Numbered from the stretch's first letter, positions 9,732-22,285 are shown. The stretch is DNA of 64,000 nt from Calvatia gigantea (GCA_025093985.1 JACAAK010000019.1:275720-339719), one strand, 5' to 3'. The notes: generated from the letters alone by a model not told the origin. Translations and numbers: made by a program.

Positions 9732-12700
9732 GCGCTACCTCGAGAGTCAGAAAACTTGTATCTAGGATATCAAACAAATTCTACATGATTCCTCAGAGAA
9801 GAAAGCGTGAACTAAACCTAAAAGGAAAAATACGAACAACAAAAAAGGAGATAACGATCAACACCATCATAGACTCAGGATGTACAACCAGCAGCATCAG
9901 CAAAAAGCTGGTGGATAAAGAAGGACTCCCTACCCAGAAATTGGAATGACAAGTTTTGGTATTAAACGCAGATGGAACACCTAACCAAGGTGGTAGAGTA
10001 ACGGAGACCACCACAATCAACATCGATATTCAAGGACATAAAGAACAAATCGAAGCCTCAGTCATGCAACTACAAGACAGAGCAGAAGTCTTCCTAGGAC
10101 ACGATTGGCTAGTCAAGCACAACCCGGAAATAGATTGGGACAACGGAAAAGTGAAGTTCACTCAATGTCCACCAGGCTGCGAATTCCCCCACCAGAATAT
10201 CCCTATCACCAAAAGAATACAAAGTACAGTCACCAAGAAAGACTTATGGGAAGAAGAAGACAAACCAGACCCGACTAAACTGGAGGACCTACCAGACTAC
10301 ATACAACCATTCACACACTTATTTAACAAGATGACGTTTGATAAGCTCCCGGAATGAACTGAATGGGACCACAAGATAGTCCTAACAGAAGATGCCCCAA
10401 AGAAAATAAGTGCAGGAACATACAATATGATGGTTAAAGAACAGGACGAACTCAAGTCATTTATCAAGGAAAACCTAGAATTGGGATGAATACGACCATC
10501 GAAATCCCCATATGCAGCACCAACATTCTTCATCCCAAAGAAAGACGGGTCCAAAAGGTTGATCCAGGACTATAGACATCTAAACAATGTGGTCGTCAAG
10601 GATAAAACTCCGCTACCAAGAATCGGAGAAGTAATTGACAAGCTCGGGAAAGCAAAATACTTCAACAAATTGGATATCATCTGGGGATATGTATAACAAT
10701 GTCAGGATCAAAGAGGGAGATGAATGGAAAGCTGCCTTCCTCACCAACAAAGGACTCTTCGAGCTGATGGTCATGTATTTTGGCCTAAGCAACTCACCAG
10801 AAACATTCTCCAGAATGATGACAAGCATCTTCCATGACCTTTTACAAAACGGAGACATCGTAAACTACATGGACGACTTTGCCATCCCAGGGAACACTAA
10901 GGAACAGCTAAAAGAATGAATGGTGCGATTTTTGGAATGAGCGGCCCAGTACAATCTATGCTTCAAGCAAACCAAGTGCATCTTTGATGCAGAAGAAATC
11001 CCAATGCTAGGAGTCTGAGTGGGACATGGACGAATCGAAATGGAAAAGGACAAAGTAAAATCAGTACGGGAATGGCCTGAACCCAAGAACACCAAAGGAA
11101 TTGAAAGGTTCCTGGGTTTCACAAACTACTATCATCATTTCATCAAGAACTTCAGTATGATTGCGGGACCCTTAAACAAACTCAAAGGAGCAGCCACATG
11201 GGAATGGACGCAAGAACATCAGGATGCTTTTAACCAACTCAAGAAGTGCATTACTGAAGAACCCGTCCTGACATTGCCACAAAGACACAGCCAGTTCAGA
11301 GTAGAAGTTGATGCATCAGACTATGCACTAGGGGGAGTACTCTCACAGTTACAAGAAGATAAATAGCACCCTGTCGCCTTCATGTTGTGAACCCTGTCAC
11401 CAGTGGAACGAAATTACGAAATATACAACAAAGAATTACTGGCCATTGTCCACACCTTGAAGGAATGGAGACACTACCTTTTAGATGCTGAAGAACGATT
11501 TGAAATCTGGACTGACCACGAAAACCTCAAGTACTACCGGGAGCCACAAAAATTAAATGGACGACAAGCATGGTGGTATCTACGGCTAAAAGACTATGAT
11601 TTCACACTATGACATGTGCCAGGAAAGACAAACACAAAAGCCAACTTACTATCTCGAATCCATCAAATGCCAGAAGAACAAGAAAGCAAGCTGGTCACTA
11701 TGATCTGAGAAAGCTGGTTATAAACAGAAGGCACAGACAACACAGTACTTTTACAAGCGGAATTGTTCATTGAACTGAACTTCCTCGGACAGATTCGAAG
11801 TCAAACCCGACAAGAAACAACAGTCTTAGCTGAGCTAAAGAAACAAGGATCGCAGCTCACCGAAGAAAATGGAATCGTCTACAAGCAAAACAGCGCATAT
11901 GTCCCACCTGACCAGAAGTTACAAGAAGAGATCCTAGTGCAGTACCATGACACGCTGGATGTAGGGCACCCAGAACAGCATAGGATGACAGAACTAATCA
12001 GCCAGGACTATTGGTGGCCATCAATACAAAAGGATGTAAAAAGATATATCCGAGGATGCCAAGCCTGTCAAAGGAACAAGACAAGGATGATGCCACTCAA
12101 ATCACCACTACATCCCCTCCCGATACCAAATGGGCCTTGGGAGGAAATCAGCATCGATATGATCGGGCCACTGCCAGAATCAAAAGGAAAAGATGCAGTA
12201 TTAGTCATTGTGGACTGTTTCACAAAAATGATATGACTCTCAGCGACAACCATGGATGCGTCATCCAAAGATGTCACAAGGATATACCGAGATGAAATAT
12301 GGAAGCTGCATGGATTGCTGAGGAAAGTGCTTAGTGACCAAGGACCTCAATTCGCATCAGAATTTACCAAAGAGCTGTTCAAGGGACTCAGTATCGAATG
12401 AAACCTATCAACGGCATATCATCCCCAAACGGATGGGCAAACCGAACGCATCAATAGAGAAGTGGAGACCTACATCCACATGTACTGCAACTATGACCAA
12501 GATGACTGGGTGGAGTGGCTCCCCATCACAGAGTTCCAGTACAATGACAAGCAGCACAGAGGAACACAAGAAACACCATTCTTCCTAAACTATGGAAGGA
12601 ATCCATGGAAAGGCAAAAACGAGCTGATAATGAACAATCCTGCCATCACAGTGTTCCTAGAACAATTACAGCGCACCCAAGACAATGCCTCATCAGCACT

Positions 12701-13256
12701 ATGGACATACCAAGAAAAGATGAAACAACAACACGACCACAACAGAACCCATGCTAACACAAATCAAACAGGGGATAAAGTATGGCTAGAGAACACCAAT
12801 ATCCATACCAATCAATCATCAAAGAAGCTAGGCCAAAAGTGGTATGGGCCTTTCCTTATTAAGGAAAAGATAGGAGAAGCAGCATATTGGCTGATACTAC
12901 CAGATGGATGGGCCATCCATGATGTATTCAACAAACACCTCCTGTCGCCAGTGCACGAGGCAGAGTTCCCGAGTCAACAGCTGCCCTCACCACCTGATCC
13001 AGTGATCATCAACAATGAAGAGGAATATGAAGTAGAAGAGATCCACAGACGACGAAAATGAGGAAGGGGATATCAATTCCTGGTCCACTGGAAAGGGTAT
13101 AGTAACAAGGAAGATACATGGACAGCAGAGTCCAACCTAGAAAACACAAAAGATGCCATTAGGGATTACCAAAAGAGGCATCCGGAGGATACCCATAAAA
13201 GAGGGGGTAGGAAACACAAAAAAGCATCACACAAGCAACCCAGACAAAGCAATTAA
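9713..13256 (+). pseudogene. pol: pol of element C (protease, RT, RNase H, integrase, chromodomain)
   Basis: Order: protease (IIDSGCTTSSISKKL near 9868), RT (FFIPKKDGSKRLIQDY near 10530; catalytic IVNYMDDFAIPG near 10870), RNase H (VEVDASDYALGGVLSQ near 11308), integrase HHCC finger (HPEQHRMTEL ... CQACQRNK near 11965-12080), integrase core (DMIGPLPESKGKDAVLVIVD; YHPQTDGQTERINREVETY), and a chromodomain after 13060 (YQFLVHWKGYSNKEDTW). Breaks include TGA at about 10356, 10487, 10917, 11019 and 12234, and a 4-nt insertion near 10690 that shifts frame in the RT. Pol ends TAA at 13254-13256. The chromodomain places it among chromoviruses. Confidence 0.9.
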
Positions 13257-13262
13257 ACAAAC

Positions 13263-14246
13263 ATGCCTGCCTCCCAACCCAACCGCATTGCCACCGACTC
13301 CCTCATCCACCCCACTCCCACCAGAATCTCCTCCCTCCCATTCCCCGAACCAGGCAGCAGCCGAGCACCTGCTCCCCAAGGAACCTGTTATAACCTTGCG
13401 AAGACACCGTCCCTAGCACAAGGCCTCCTTGAAGCCCTACTCAAGGACATTGACAAAGCAACCAACAGTGAAATTGAGAACATCTCCGCTCAAAACCGAT
13501 GACTAGTTGTAAACCGACACATCACCCTTGCTACAGCATGCATCACCTTTGCCGACATGTATGCAGGGTTCACCAACGTATTGTCTTCCACCAACCAACA
13601 CATTCCCACCATCTTCCAAGCCCTAGACCAGTCCACCCTTACCCCCAACAAACGAGATCGAGTCCAAGGACTCCAAAGCCGAATTGACTTGGGCCTCGAG
13701 GTCTTCAATCACTGCGACATTGCTAACATCTTCCTCGAACTCGCAGACATTGCCATGAAACTCCTTGGACGAGACAAGACAAATGAAGATCCCGACATCA
13801 ACACCCTCATAGACAGAATTCACATCACCCTCTTGGAACTACATGACACAGTTAATCCCTCCCCGCCATCTCGTACCAATACCCCCATGGACGAAGAAGT
13901 CATGGTCTCCATGAAGGAGGAAGTCAACGCCCTCTGACACTTCATAAAAACCATCACCCCACCGCAACTCGCATCAGTTTTTCTCCCTCCCGCAAGATTC
14001 CGCACTGTACTACCAGGACAAGAGAAAGACCAATGTTACTGGAAATCAATAGTCAAGAACTACTGGGAGAGCTCCACCACCACCAAGTTTTCATTCAACG
14101 GTGTCCCAGTCCCTATCTGTCAAGACAGTCGCAGCCACTTGCCAGTTTTCTTCGCAAAATCCAACAGTGGAGAATTCCTCATCGCGTCCACCAAGAAGGC
14201 ACTCACCGCTGCCGTGGTAAACGGAGACTTTGACAAAGCTTCCTGA
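13263..14246 (+). pseudogene. ORF3 of element C
   Basis: Begins MPASQPNRIATDSL, six nt (ACAAAC) after the pol stop. Aligns along its whole length with the intact ORF3 of D: TACITFADMYAGF near 13530, IANIFLELADIAMKLLGRDK near 13720, KEEVNAL near 13915, GVPVPICQD near 14105, VNGDFDKA at the end. Interrupted by TGA at 13499-13501 (D has CGA Arg) and by TGA at 13935 (D has CGA). One extra base near 14239 alters the last codons. Function unknown; hydrophilic, helix-prone, no recognised fold. Confidence 0.8.
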
Positions 14247-14271
14247 GACATGAAGCCTGACCAGAGGGTAT

Positions 14272-14578
14272 TGTTGTGAACATTCGTCTATTTTCATGTC
14301 AGCTCCGCACTTATCTGCATTCCCCCTCATCGTGTACCTGTTTCAGTTATTCCTGTCTGTGCGATCTCTGAGTCCTGACTCATAACTACTATGCCATAGT
14401 CATCGGACGTTTCATGTAGTTATCTCCATCCATTCAACTGGATGCTCCCTTCTGTATTTAAGCATACATACATACTCCTGTATTCGGTATGCTTAACCAC
14501 CTGGTTCTTTCCCCTTACTCGCCCTCAAGACTTGGCCTAAGTAGCAACCTGAGGTCTTATCAGACTAAGGTCATAACA
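14272..14578 (+). repeat. 3' LTR of element C (307 bp)
   Basis: TGTTGTGAAC at 14272 to GTCATAACA at 14578, preceded by a GAGGG purine tract and followed by the GAAGG duplication. Differs from the 5' LTR at a handful of positions, mostly C/T or G/A. Confidence 0.93.
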
Positions 14579-14590
14579 GAAGGCAGGCAT
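14579..14590 (-). pseudogene. First codons of ORF3 of element B
   Basis: Minus strand ATG CCT GCC TTC, six nt (GCAAAC) after the TAA ending B's pol (14599-14597). The rest of ORF3 resumes at 8229 on the other side of element C. Confidence 0.75.
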
Positions 14591-14596
14591 GTTTGC

Positions 14597-17500
14597 TTAG
14601 ACAGTTGAGTTGTTGGATGATCTTTTGGGTTTTCTGCCCCCCCTTTTATAGGTATCCTCTGGATGCCTATTCAGATAGTCTTGTATGGCTTCTCTTGCAT
14701 TCTTAAGGTTGAACTCCACAGTCCATGTATCTTCTTCATTGCTATACCCTTTCTAGTGTACTAGAAATTGATATTCCCTCCTGCACTTCTATTGTCCCCA
14801 GATCTCATCCACTTCATACTCCTCTTTATTGTTGATGATGACCAGGTCTGGTGTGGGCATTTTTTCCTGGCTTGGGAACTCTGCTTGGTGTACTGGCATC
14901 AATAGTTGTTCATTGAAAACATTGTGGATGGCCCATCCTTCTAGTAGGTCAAGCCAATATACTGCTTCTCCTATCTTTTCCTTAATATGGAAAGGTCCAT
15001 ACTATTTTTGGCCTAGCTTCTTTGACTTCTGATTGGTATGGATATTTGTGTTCTCAAGCCACACCTTGTCACCAATTTAATATGACTTGATATGCAGCTT
15101 GCTATTGTTGTGTTGCTGTTTCATCTTCTTCTAGTATGATCATAATACTGATGAGGCATTGTCTCGGGCAGTCTGCAGATATTTCAGAAACTCTGTTGCC
15201 ATAGGATTGTTTGTTATTCTACCATTCTTTCCTTTCTATAGGTGTCTTCCATAGTTCAGGAAAAATGGTGTTTCTCCTGTTCCACTATATTGCTTGTTGT
15301 TGTAATGGAACTTTGCTATTGGAAGCCATTTAGCCCAATCATCCTGATCATAGTTGCAATATAGGTGGATATAGGTTTCCACTTCTCTATTAATATGTTC
15401 AGTTTGTCCATCAGTTTGGGGGTGGTATGCCATTGATAGGTTGTGTTCTATGCTGAGTCCTTTGAATAGTTCCTTGGTGAATTCTGATGTGAATTGGGAT
15501 CCACAGTTGCTGAGTACCTTCCTTGGCAGCCCATGCAGTTTCCATATTTTGTTGTGATAAATTTGTACAATGTCCTTAGATAAGATGTCTGTTGTTGTTA
15601 CTATAAGTTGTATTATTTTTGTGAAACGGTCAATGATGACTAGTATCACATCTTTTCCTTTTGATTCTGGTAGAGGTCCAATCATGTCAATACTGATCTT
15701 TTCCCATGGTCTATTCAGTATAGGAAGGGGGTGTAGTAGTGATTTGAGCAGAGCTGTCCTTGGCTTGTTCCTTTGGCATGTTTGGCATCCCCAGGTGTAC
15801 TTTCTTATGACCTTTCATATAGTCAGCCACCAATAGTCTTGGATGATTAATTCTGCCATTCTGTATTGCCCTGGGTGTCCTGCATCTGGTGCATCATGGT
15901 ACTGTTGCAGGACTTCTTCTCATAATTTTGGGTCTGGTGGCACATATATGCTATTCTCTTTATAGACCACTCTATTGTCTTCAGTGAAAATTGAACCTTC
16001 CTTTGCCAGTTCAGTGGTGACCAACATTTCACATCAAGGGTTTCTCCATATTTTTTCTAGGAATACTAGTTTCAGGAACAACTCAGCCTGTAGTAGTACT
16101 GTGTCATCAGTGCTTTCAGTCTGTAGCCAGCTTTCTCTGATCATGGTGACTAGTTTGTCTTCCATTGCTTCTGGTGCTTGGTGTATGCACAATAGTAGGT
16201 CAGCCTTTGTGTTGGTCTTCCCCAGCACATGTCATAAGACAAAGTTGTAGTCTTACAGATATAGATACCATCGGGCTTGGTGTCCATTCAATTTTTGTGG
16301 CTCTCTATAGTACTTCAGGTTTTCATGGTCTGTCCATATCTTGAACTTTTTTTCAGTGTCCAGCAGATAGTGTCTCCATTCTTTCAGGGCATGGACAATA
16401 GCCAATAGTTCTTTGTTGTAGATCTTGTAGTTGTGTTTAGCTGATGAGAATGTGTGTAATGTGAATGCAATTGGGTGCCATTTACTTTCTTGTAATTGTG
16501 ACAGCATGCCCCCTAATGCATAATCTGATGCATTAACCTCCACTCAAAATTAGCCTTGTCTTTGTGGTAGTGTCAAGCTGGGCTCTTTAGTAATGCACCT
16601 TTTTAGTTTGTTGAATACCATTTGGTGTTCTATGTTCCTGTTGAGATAAGTACACTATAGCAGCGAATGTACTAGTAGTGGAGGGTAGTCATACTTACTG
16701 GGATTGTTGAGATATTGATTGTAAACAGTTGCTAGAGGATATCTTAAAGGCAGAATGAAAGGAAGACTTAATTGTCTAAGGATTATATGCATACTACATA
16801 GAACTTATATATCTAATGTCCCTAGTCCGTACACTGTTCTACCTATTCAGGTGAAGTCTTATCTGCCAGTAGCATATACAGAGCATTATATGTACTACAT
16901 ATGTATCTAATAGACTATGTAGCCAGCAACCTAGAGTACAGTCTAGTACTGTATCTGTAGTCCATTATCTCTCTTCAAGAGTGAAGTACTCAAGAACCCA
17001 TTTCAGCTATAAATAGACTGAACCAACGTAGTGGTACAGATTGAGATTCAACAGTTCTATTTCCATGTGACTGCTCCCTTGAGCTTGTTCAGTGGTCCTG
17101 CAATTTTGCTGAAGTTCTTAATGAAGTGTCGGTAGTAATTGGCAAAACCCAGAAATCACTCTACTCCTTTGGTGTTCTTGGGCTCAGGCCAGTCTCATAC
17201 TGATTTGACCTTTTCTTCTTCCATCTCAATTCATCTGTATCCCACTCTGACCCTTAGTATTGGGGTTTCTTCCACATTGAATATGTACTTGGACTGTTTA
17301 AAACACAGGTTGTACTGGCTTGCTTGCTCCAGGAATTGTATAGTTCATTCCTTTAGCTGTTCTTTTGTGTTGTCCAGAATTGCAAAGTCATCCATATAGT
17401 TTACAATGTCTCTATTTTGCAGCAGGTCTTGGAAAATGCTCATCATCATGTGAGAGAAGGTTCCAAGTGAGTTGCTTAGTCTGAAATACATGACCATTGG

Positions 17501-18548
17501 CTCAAAAAGTCCTTCATTGGTGAGGAATGCTGCTTTCCATTCATCTTCTTCTTTAATCCTGACGTTGTTGTATCCCCAAATGATGTCCAGCTTGTTAAAG
17601 TACTTTGCCTTGCCCAGTTTGTCAATTACTTCTCCAATTCTTGGTAGTGGGGTCTTGTCCTTGACCACCACATTGTTTAGTCACCAATAGTCTTGTATCA
17701 ATCTTTTGGATCTGTCTTTCTTCAGAATGAAGAAGGTGGGTGCTGTATATGGGGATTTTGATGGTCTTATCTGTCCTGATTCAAGGTTTTCTTTGATGAA
17801 TGCTCAGAGTTCATCCTGTTCTTTGACCATCATGTTGTATGTATTAGCACTTATCTCTTTCAGGACATCTTCCATCAAGGTTATTTCATGATCCCATTCT
17901 GTCCATTCTGGGAGTTTATTGAAGGTTGTTTTGTTGAATAGACATGTAAATGGCCACACATAATCAGACAGGTCTTTTGGTTTGGTTGGGTTTGGCTCCT
18001 CTTCTTCTTTCCATAAGTCCTCTGTGATAATCATGCTTCATATTTTGTTTATAATGTGAATGTTCCCATAGGGGAATTGACAACTTGGCAGGCATCAGGT
18101 GAACTTGATCTCTCCAGTGTTCCAATCTACTTCTGGGTTATGTTTGACTAGCCAATCGTGTCCTAAGAATACTTCCACTCTATCTTGTAGTTGTACAACT
18201 GAGGCCTCAATTTTTTTGTTGTGTTCTTGGATGTCCATTTTGATAGTTGCTGTTTCTGTTACTTTTCCTTCTTGGTTTGGTATTCCATCTGCATTTCACA
18301 CCATGATTTGTTGTTCTAGTCTTTGTATAGGGATGTTTTCTTCATTGACTAGTCTTCTGCTGATACTGCTAATGATGCATCCTGAGTCTATGATTGTGTT
18401 TACTGTGATTTTCTTTTCTAGAGTTAGGATGTTGCCTTTCAGGTTTAATTCGTGCTTTCATTTCTGAGGAATCATGTAAAATTTGTCTGATATCCTAAAT
18501 ACAAGTTTCTTGACTCTTGAGATAGTGCCTACTCAGAGTCCTTAAAAA
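14597..18548 (-). pseudogene. pol: pol of element B
   Basis: Minus-strand pol: protease near 18370, RT (IVNYMDDFAILD near 17400), RNase H (MEVNASDYALGGMLSQ at 16543 and below), integrase finger near 15850-15770, core (MIGPLPESKGKDVILVIID at 15685 and below; MAYHPQTDGQTEHINREVE near 15420), and a decayed chromodomain near 14760-14650. The RT/RNase H junction is interrupted by a solo copia LTR at 16639-17053. At 15610-15608 the codon is CAA where C and D both have TGA, pointing to an ancestral CGA. Numerous stops; ends TAA 14599-14597. Confidence 0.88.
16639..17053 (-). repeat. Solo Ty1/copia LTR inside element B
   Basis: 415-bp minus-strand match to the copia LTRs at 34322, 52542 and 61241 (minus strand starts TGTTGAATCTCAATCTG and shares the TGGTTCAGTCTATTTATAGC block). 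Flanks are GTTCC (16634-16638) and GTTCT (17054-17058), a 5-bp duplication with one C-to-T change. No internal copia sequence remains, so it formed by LTR-LTR recombination. Confidence 0.88.
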
Positions 18549-19680
18549 AATCATTCCTTTCTTCTGGTTTGGCTTCTTCTATTCCTCAGATCTGTGCTTT
18601 CTTTGGTACAGTGCAAGCTTTCACTATGTGGCCAATCTTGCCACAGTTGTAACAGGTTAGCCCTTTGGGCTTCTTGCAGTCTTTGGCTATATGTCTGAAG
18701 ATGCCACAGTTGTAGCACTTGGGTTCTCCTTTAGCATTGAAGACATGGCATCTGCTTTTTATCTCTATGGGTTCTCCCATTCCTCCATATATTGTTTCTG
18801 TGCTGGTTTTCCTGTCTCCACAGTATTTGAATGCCTTGTACTCCTATCTGACAGTGAGAATGGCTTCTGTCCACTCTGCATAGGTATCTGGCCTGGCACT
18901 GGGTAGGTAGCCTGTGATTGTATGGATGATGTCTTGTCTAGCATTCTTCTTAAGTAAGAACATAGCATGTTTGCTATTGGTCTTTGCTTTACTCTTTAAG
19001 ACTTCAAATTCAATTAGGTAGTTGGCTGTATTTTTGTTCCCTTGTTTGAATTTTTTGATCTGCTATTCTGCCTTGCTGTTTGAGGCATCATTAGAGAAGG
19101 TTTTTCTGAAATCTTCAGAAAACACCTTCCAGTCTACTGAGTCTTCTCCTTCTAGGATCTGTGGTGTCTTTATGGCTATATATGCTCCTGTTGTTCCTTC
19201 TCACAATCTGGCTAGGACTGCTATGGCTTTATTGTCTGCTGTGCTGATCTTGTTGAACTTCATGAAAAGTGTTATGGCTTTCCACCAGTTGTCAAATTTG
19301 GTGCGAGTTCTATCAAAAAACCCAGGGTCTGGTACTAAGCCTTTCCTACTAGGTGTTGCTGCAGGTACTATAGTGTTGTCAGTCATATCTGAGTTGGTAC
19401 TAGAGCTAGTTTCTGATTCAGTTTCTGATTCAGTTTTAGTTTCTCCTTATTCTTGTGTCAGGTTCTCCTGGTGTGCTAACTCTTCTTCTGCTAAGTTGAG
19501 TTTATTTAGAAGTTCTGATAGTACTTCTTCTTCTCCTGTTGGATTTGCTCTGGGTTCATCATGTTTGGCTAGTTCTACAGGTACTTCAGGGTTCCCTGTT
19601 TCTTCTTTGTCTGATGTTTCTGATTCATTGTCTGTGACTTCAAGATTTGGTTCTCTATATTCATCTGGGTTCAAGCTCAT
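18529..19680 (-). pseudogene. gag: gag of element B
   Basis: Starts MSLNPDEYREPNLEV at 19680. Capsid core near 19310-18950, two zinc knuckles (CYNCGIFRHIAKDC near 18720, CYNCGKIGHIVKAC near 18650), stop TAG at 18531-18529. Internal stops near 19447 and 19200, among others. Shares the D(F) plus T-run frameshift site at 18552-18544. Confidence 0.85.
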
Positions 19681-19746
19681 ATACTAGCTTCTAGTTCATT
19701 GTTGTTCAGGCCTATTTCAGCCTACTCCTTGCAAGGTGAGGTGGGG

Positions 19747-19757
19747 ATGCTTAACTA
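19747..19757 (-). promoter_or_regulatory. self-primer binding site of element B
   Basis: Minus strand TAGTTAAGCAT, two bases inside the 5' LTR. Complementary at 10 of 11 positions to ATGCTTAACCA (19852-19842, minus) within that LTR. Confidence 0.65.
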
Positions 19758-19759
19758 AA

Positions 19760-20067
19760 TATTACAACCTTAGTTGGGTGGAACTTCAGGTTGCAACTTA
19801 GGCTAAGACTTGAGGGCAAGTAAGGGAAGAGGAACTAAAGGTGGTTAAGCATACCAAATACAGGAGGATGTATGTATGCTTAAATATATGAGGGTCATCC
19901 AGTTGAATGGATGGAGCTGCTACATGAAACATCCAATAACAATGGCATGGTAGTGTATGAGTCAATACTTGGAGATTGCTGAGACTAAGATAGATGAAAC
20001 AGACATGTGATGGGTATGGAACAGAGATGAGTACGGTAATGCAATGAAGATGGTGAAATCCACAACA
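19760..20067 (-). repeat. 5' LTR of element B (308 bp)
   Basis: Starts TATTACAACC (TG decayed to TA) and ends CCACAACA at 20067. Followed by the second ATGAT duplication at 20068-20072. Confidence 0.93.
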
Positions 20068-20754
20068 ATGATCCTGAATTACAGTTAAATGCTGTATTCA
20101 CTGCTGAGCAAGTTGCTCACTACAAAGCCAGAAAATGTATAGGATGTGGAAAGTTTGGACATCTCATTAGCAACTGTCCAAACCCTGACCCAAATCTATT
20201 AAAGGATAAACTACCTCCCAGATGACCTAACCCTCTGCAATGAAGATTCATGCAGCCACCACAATACTCACAGCCCCAATGACCTTAAGCTTCTAGAAAC
20301 TATTCTGGTTCTACCCTGAATCAAACTTGAAAAATCTCTGCATTAAATATTCAAGCCATAATCAGAGAACTTCCAACTGATGAACAAATGGAATTCAGAG
20401 AAGCCTATATCACCAGCCCAACACTCAAACCCTTTGGGGATTTTTGAAGGTGTCACCCAATCTTGAAAAAAAATTGCTGGGTGACCCACAAATTAACTTA
20501 ATCAAACTCCCTACTTTGAACAACAAAGTGTTGATTTTTCTCCTTATTGAACTAAACCAAGACCACCTATGAAATATCCCAGTCACCACATTAATCAACT
20601 CAGGAGCTCAAGGAAACTTTATCTCCTCCACATTTACTAACACTCACAGACTACAAACCCATACCATTGACCAACCTATCAAAGTATCTAACACAGATGG
20701 AACCCCCAATGAAAACAGATCAATCTATGAAAGTGTAGAGCTGAACACTCTAAT
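20068..20754 (+). pseudogene. Gypsy I-2, piece 2: gag zinc knuckle to protease
   Basis: Continues gag of I-2: PELQLNAVFTAEQVAHYKA, zinc knuckle CIGCGKFGHLISNC near 20135, then the gag end GAT-TTT-TGA near 20440 and the protease region (LINSGAQGNFISS near 20595, with Asn in place of the catalytic Asp). At 20654 the codon is CAA where I-1 has TGA. Ends at the CTAAT target of element D. Confidence 0.88.
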
Positions 20755-21061
20755 TGTTATGAGTTTCCACCGATCATAATGAGTTCCATGCTATTCTGCA
20801 TTCCCAACTACCCGCATACCTGTTTCAGTTATTCTAGTCCAGCATTCTCCAAGATATGACTCGTACCAACTACTACGCCTTAACCGGACGTTTCATGTAG
20901 TAACTCCATCCATTCAACCGGATGACCTTAGACATATTTAAGTGTACATACACCCTGCTGTATTCGGTACGCTTAACCACCTTCTGTTCCCTCTCCCTTA
21001 CTCGCCCTCAAGCCTTAGCCAGAGCTGCAACCTGAGGTCTAAACCGACTAAGGTCGTAACA
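20755..21061 (+). repeat. 5' LTR of element D (307 bp), with promoter
   Basis: TGTTATGAGT to GTCGTAACA. TATTTAAG at 20935-20942; predicted RNA start ACGCTTAACCA at 20969-20979, 34 nt from the first base of the box. Confidence 0.93.
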
Positions 21062-21063
21062 TT

Positions 21064-21074
21064 TGGTTAAGTGT
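21064..21074 (+). promoter_or_regulatory. self-primer binding site of element D
   Basis: TGGTTAAGTGT pairs with ACGCTTAACCA (20969-20979) over 11 nt allowing one G-U wobble. Begins two bases after the LTR, as in C and I-1. Confidence 0.72.
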
Positions 21075-21142
21075 CACCACCTCACCTTGCAAGAAATAGA
21101 GTTGGAAAAGACTCGAATCACGACGAACCTAGGAGCCATTAT

Positions 21143-22285
21143 ATGAGCTCGAACCCTGATGAATATAGAGAACCCCAGCTCGAAGTCACAGACAATGAGC
21201 TCGAAACAGACAGCGAAACCGAGTCATCAGATGAAGAAACAGGGAACCCCAAAGTACCTGCAATGGTTGTAACAAACAACGAACCCGGAGACACCACACA
21301 AGGAGTAAACCCAACAGGAGTAGAAGCAGTTATATCAGAACTCTTCAACAAACTCGACATAGCAGAAGAACAGCTAGAACAACCAGAGAACCAAGACACC
21401 GAAACAGAGTCAGAATCAGGAGATTCAGAAATGATGGACAATACTGCACCCACTACAACACCTAGCACAAAGGGACTCGTACCCGACTCAGGGTTCTTCG
21501 ATGGAACCCGAACTAAATTCGACAACTGGTGGAGAGCCATGACACTCTTCATGAAATTCAACAAAGTCATCATGGCAGACGACAAAGCCATAGCAGTCTT
21601 AGCTAGACTAAAAGGAGGAACAGCAGGAGCATATGCAGCAATGAAAGCACCACAAATTCTGGAAGGAGAAGACTCTGTGGACTGGAAAGTCTTTGCCGAA
21701 GAATTCAAACGAACCTTTTCGGACAATGCCATGAACGCAAAGGCGGAATGGCAGATCGAAAAATTCAAACAGGGAAATAGGAACATGGCCAACTACCTCA
21801 TCGAATTTGAAGTACTTAAAAACAAGGCGAAAACTGACAACCGACATGCCATGTTCTTGCTGCGAAAAAACGCCCGACAAGATATTATCCACACCATCAC
21901 AGGCTACCCTCCAGCCGCTCGACCCGACACATACCCAGAATGGAAGGAGGCCATATTAGCAGTTGGACAGGGATATGAGGCATCTGAATACCGAGGAGAT
22001 AAGAAGACTAACTTGGGAACTACTTATGGAGGAATGGGAGAACCCATGGAAATAGGAAGCAGGTGACACATGTTCAATGCAAAAGGGGAACCCAAGTGCT
22101 ACAACTGCAGAATATTCAGACACATGTCCAAGGACTGCAAAAAGCCCAAAGGATTAACATGCTACAACTGCGGCAAAATCGGACACATAGCCAAAGCATA
22201 CACCGCACCAAAGAAGGTACAGATCCGAGCAATAGATGAAGCCAAGCCAGAAGAACACCAGGATTTTTCCGGAGACTCCGAGTAG
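21143..22285 (+). pseudogene. gag: gag of element D (one stop)
   Basis: Starts MSSNPDEYREPQLEV at 21143, the same start as in B and C. Acidic N-terminus, capsid core (GTRTKFDNWWRAMTLFMKFN near 21500; AEWQIEKFKQGNRNMANYL near 21745), two CCHC knuckles near 22097 and 22160 (the second reads CYNCGKIGHIAKAY, its last Cys changed to Tyr), stop TAG 22283-22285. A single in-frame TGA at 22064-22066 replaces an arginine retained in C. Length about 380 residues. Confidence 0.9.

Larger units (their letters stand above)
8230..14578 (+). mobile_element. Ty3/gypsy element C (family II chromovirus), inserted in ORF3 of B
   Basis: Full-length 6349-bp element with 307-bp LTRs (8230-8536, 14272-14578), target duplication GAAGG (8225-8229 and 14579-14583), self-primer site, gag, pol with chromodomain and ORF3. 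All genes are interrupted, mainly by TGA codons at former arginines. C must be younger than B because it splits B's ORF3. The two LTRs differ at only a few positions by eye, mostly transitions. Confidence 0.95.
6915..20067 (-). mobile_element. Ty3/gypsy element B (family II chromovirus), nested host of C
   Basis: Minus-strand element with LTRs of 308 bp at 19760-20067 (5') and 6915-7222 (3') and a perfect 5-bp duplication ATGAT. Own length is about 6.4 kb once C (8230-14578) and a solo copia LTR (16639-17053) are removed, matching C and D. Order on the minus strand: LTR, self-primer site, gag with two zinc knuckles, pol ending in a chromodomain, ORF3, polypurine tract, LTR. All reading frames are interrupted. 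Confidence 0.93.

Noticed and set aside
10295..10310. Using B's TGG at the YI-R-PF site as a third CGA decay product
   Set aside because: TGG is not one step from CGA; only the TGA (D) and CAA (C, F) pair was kept as evidence.
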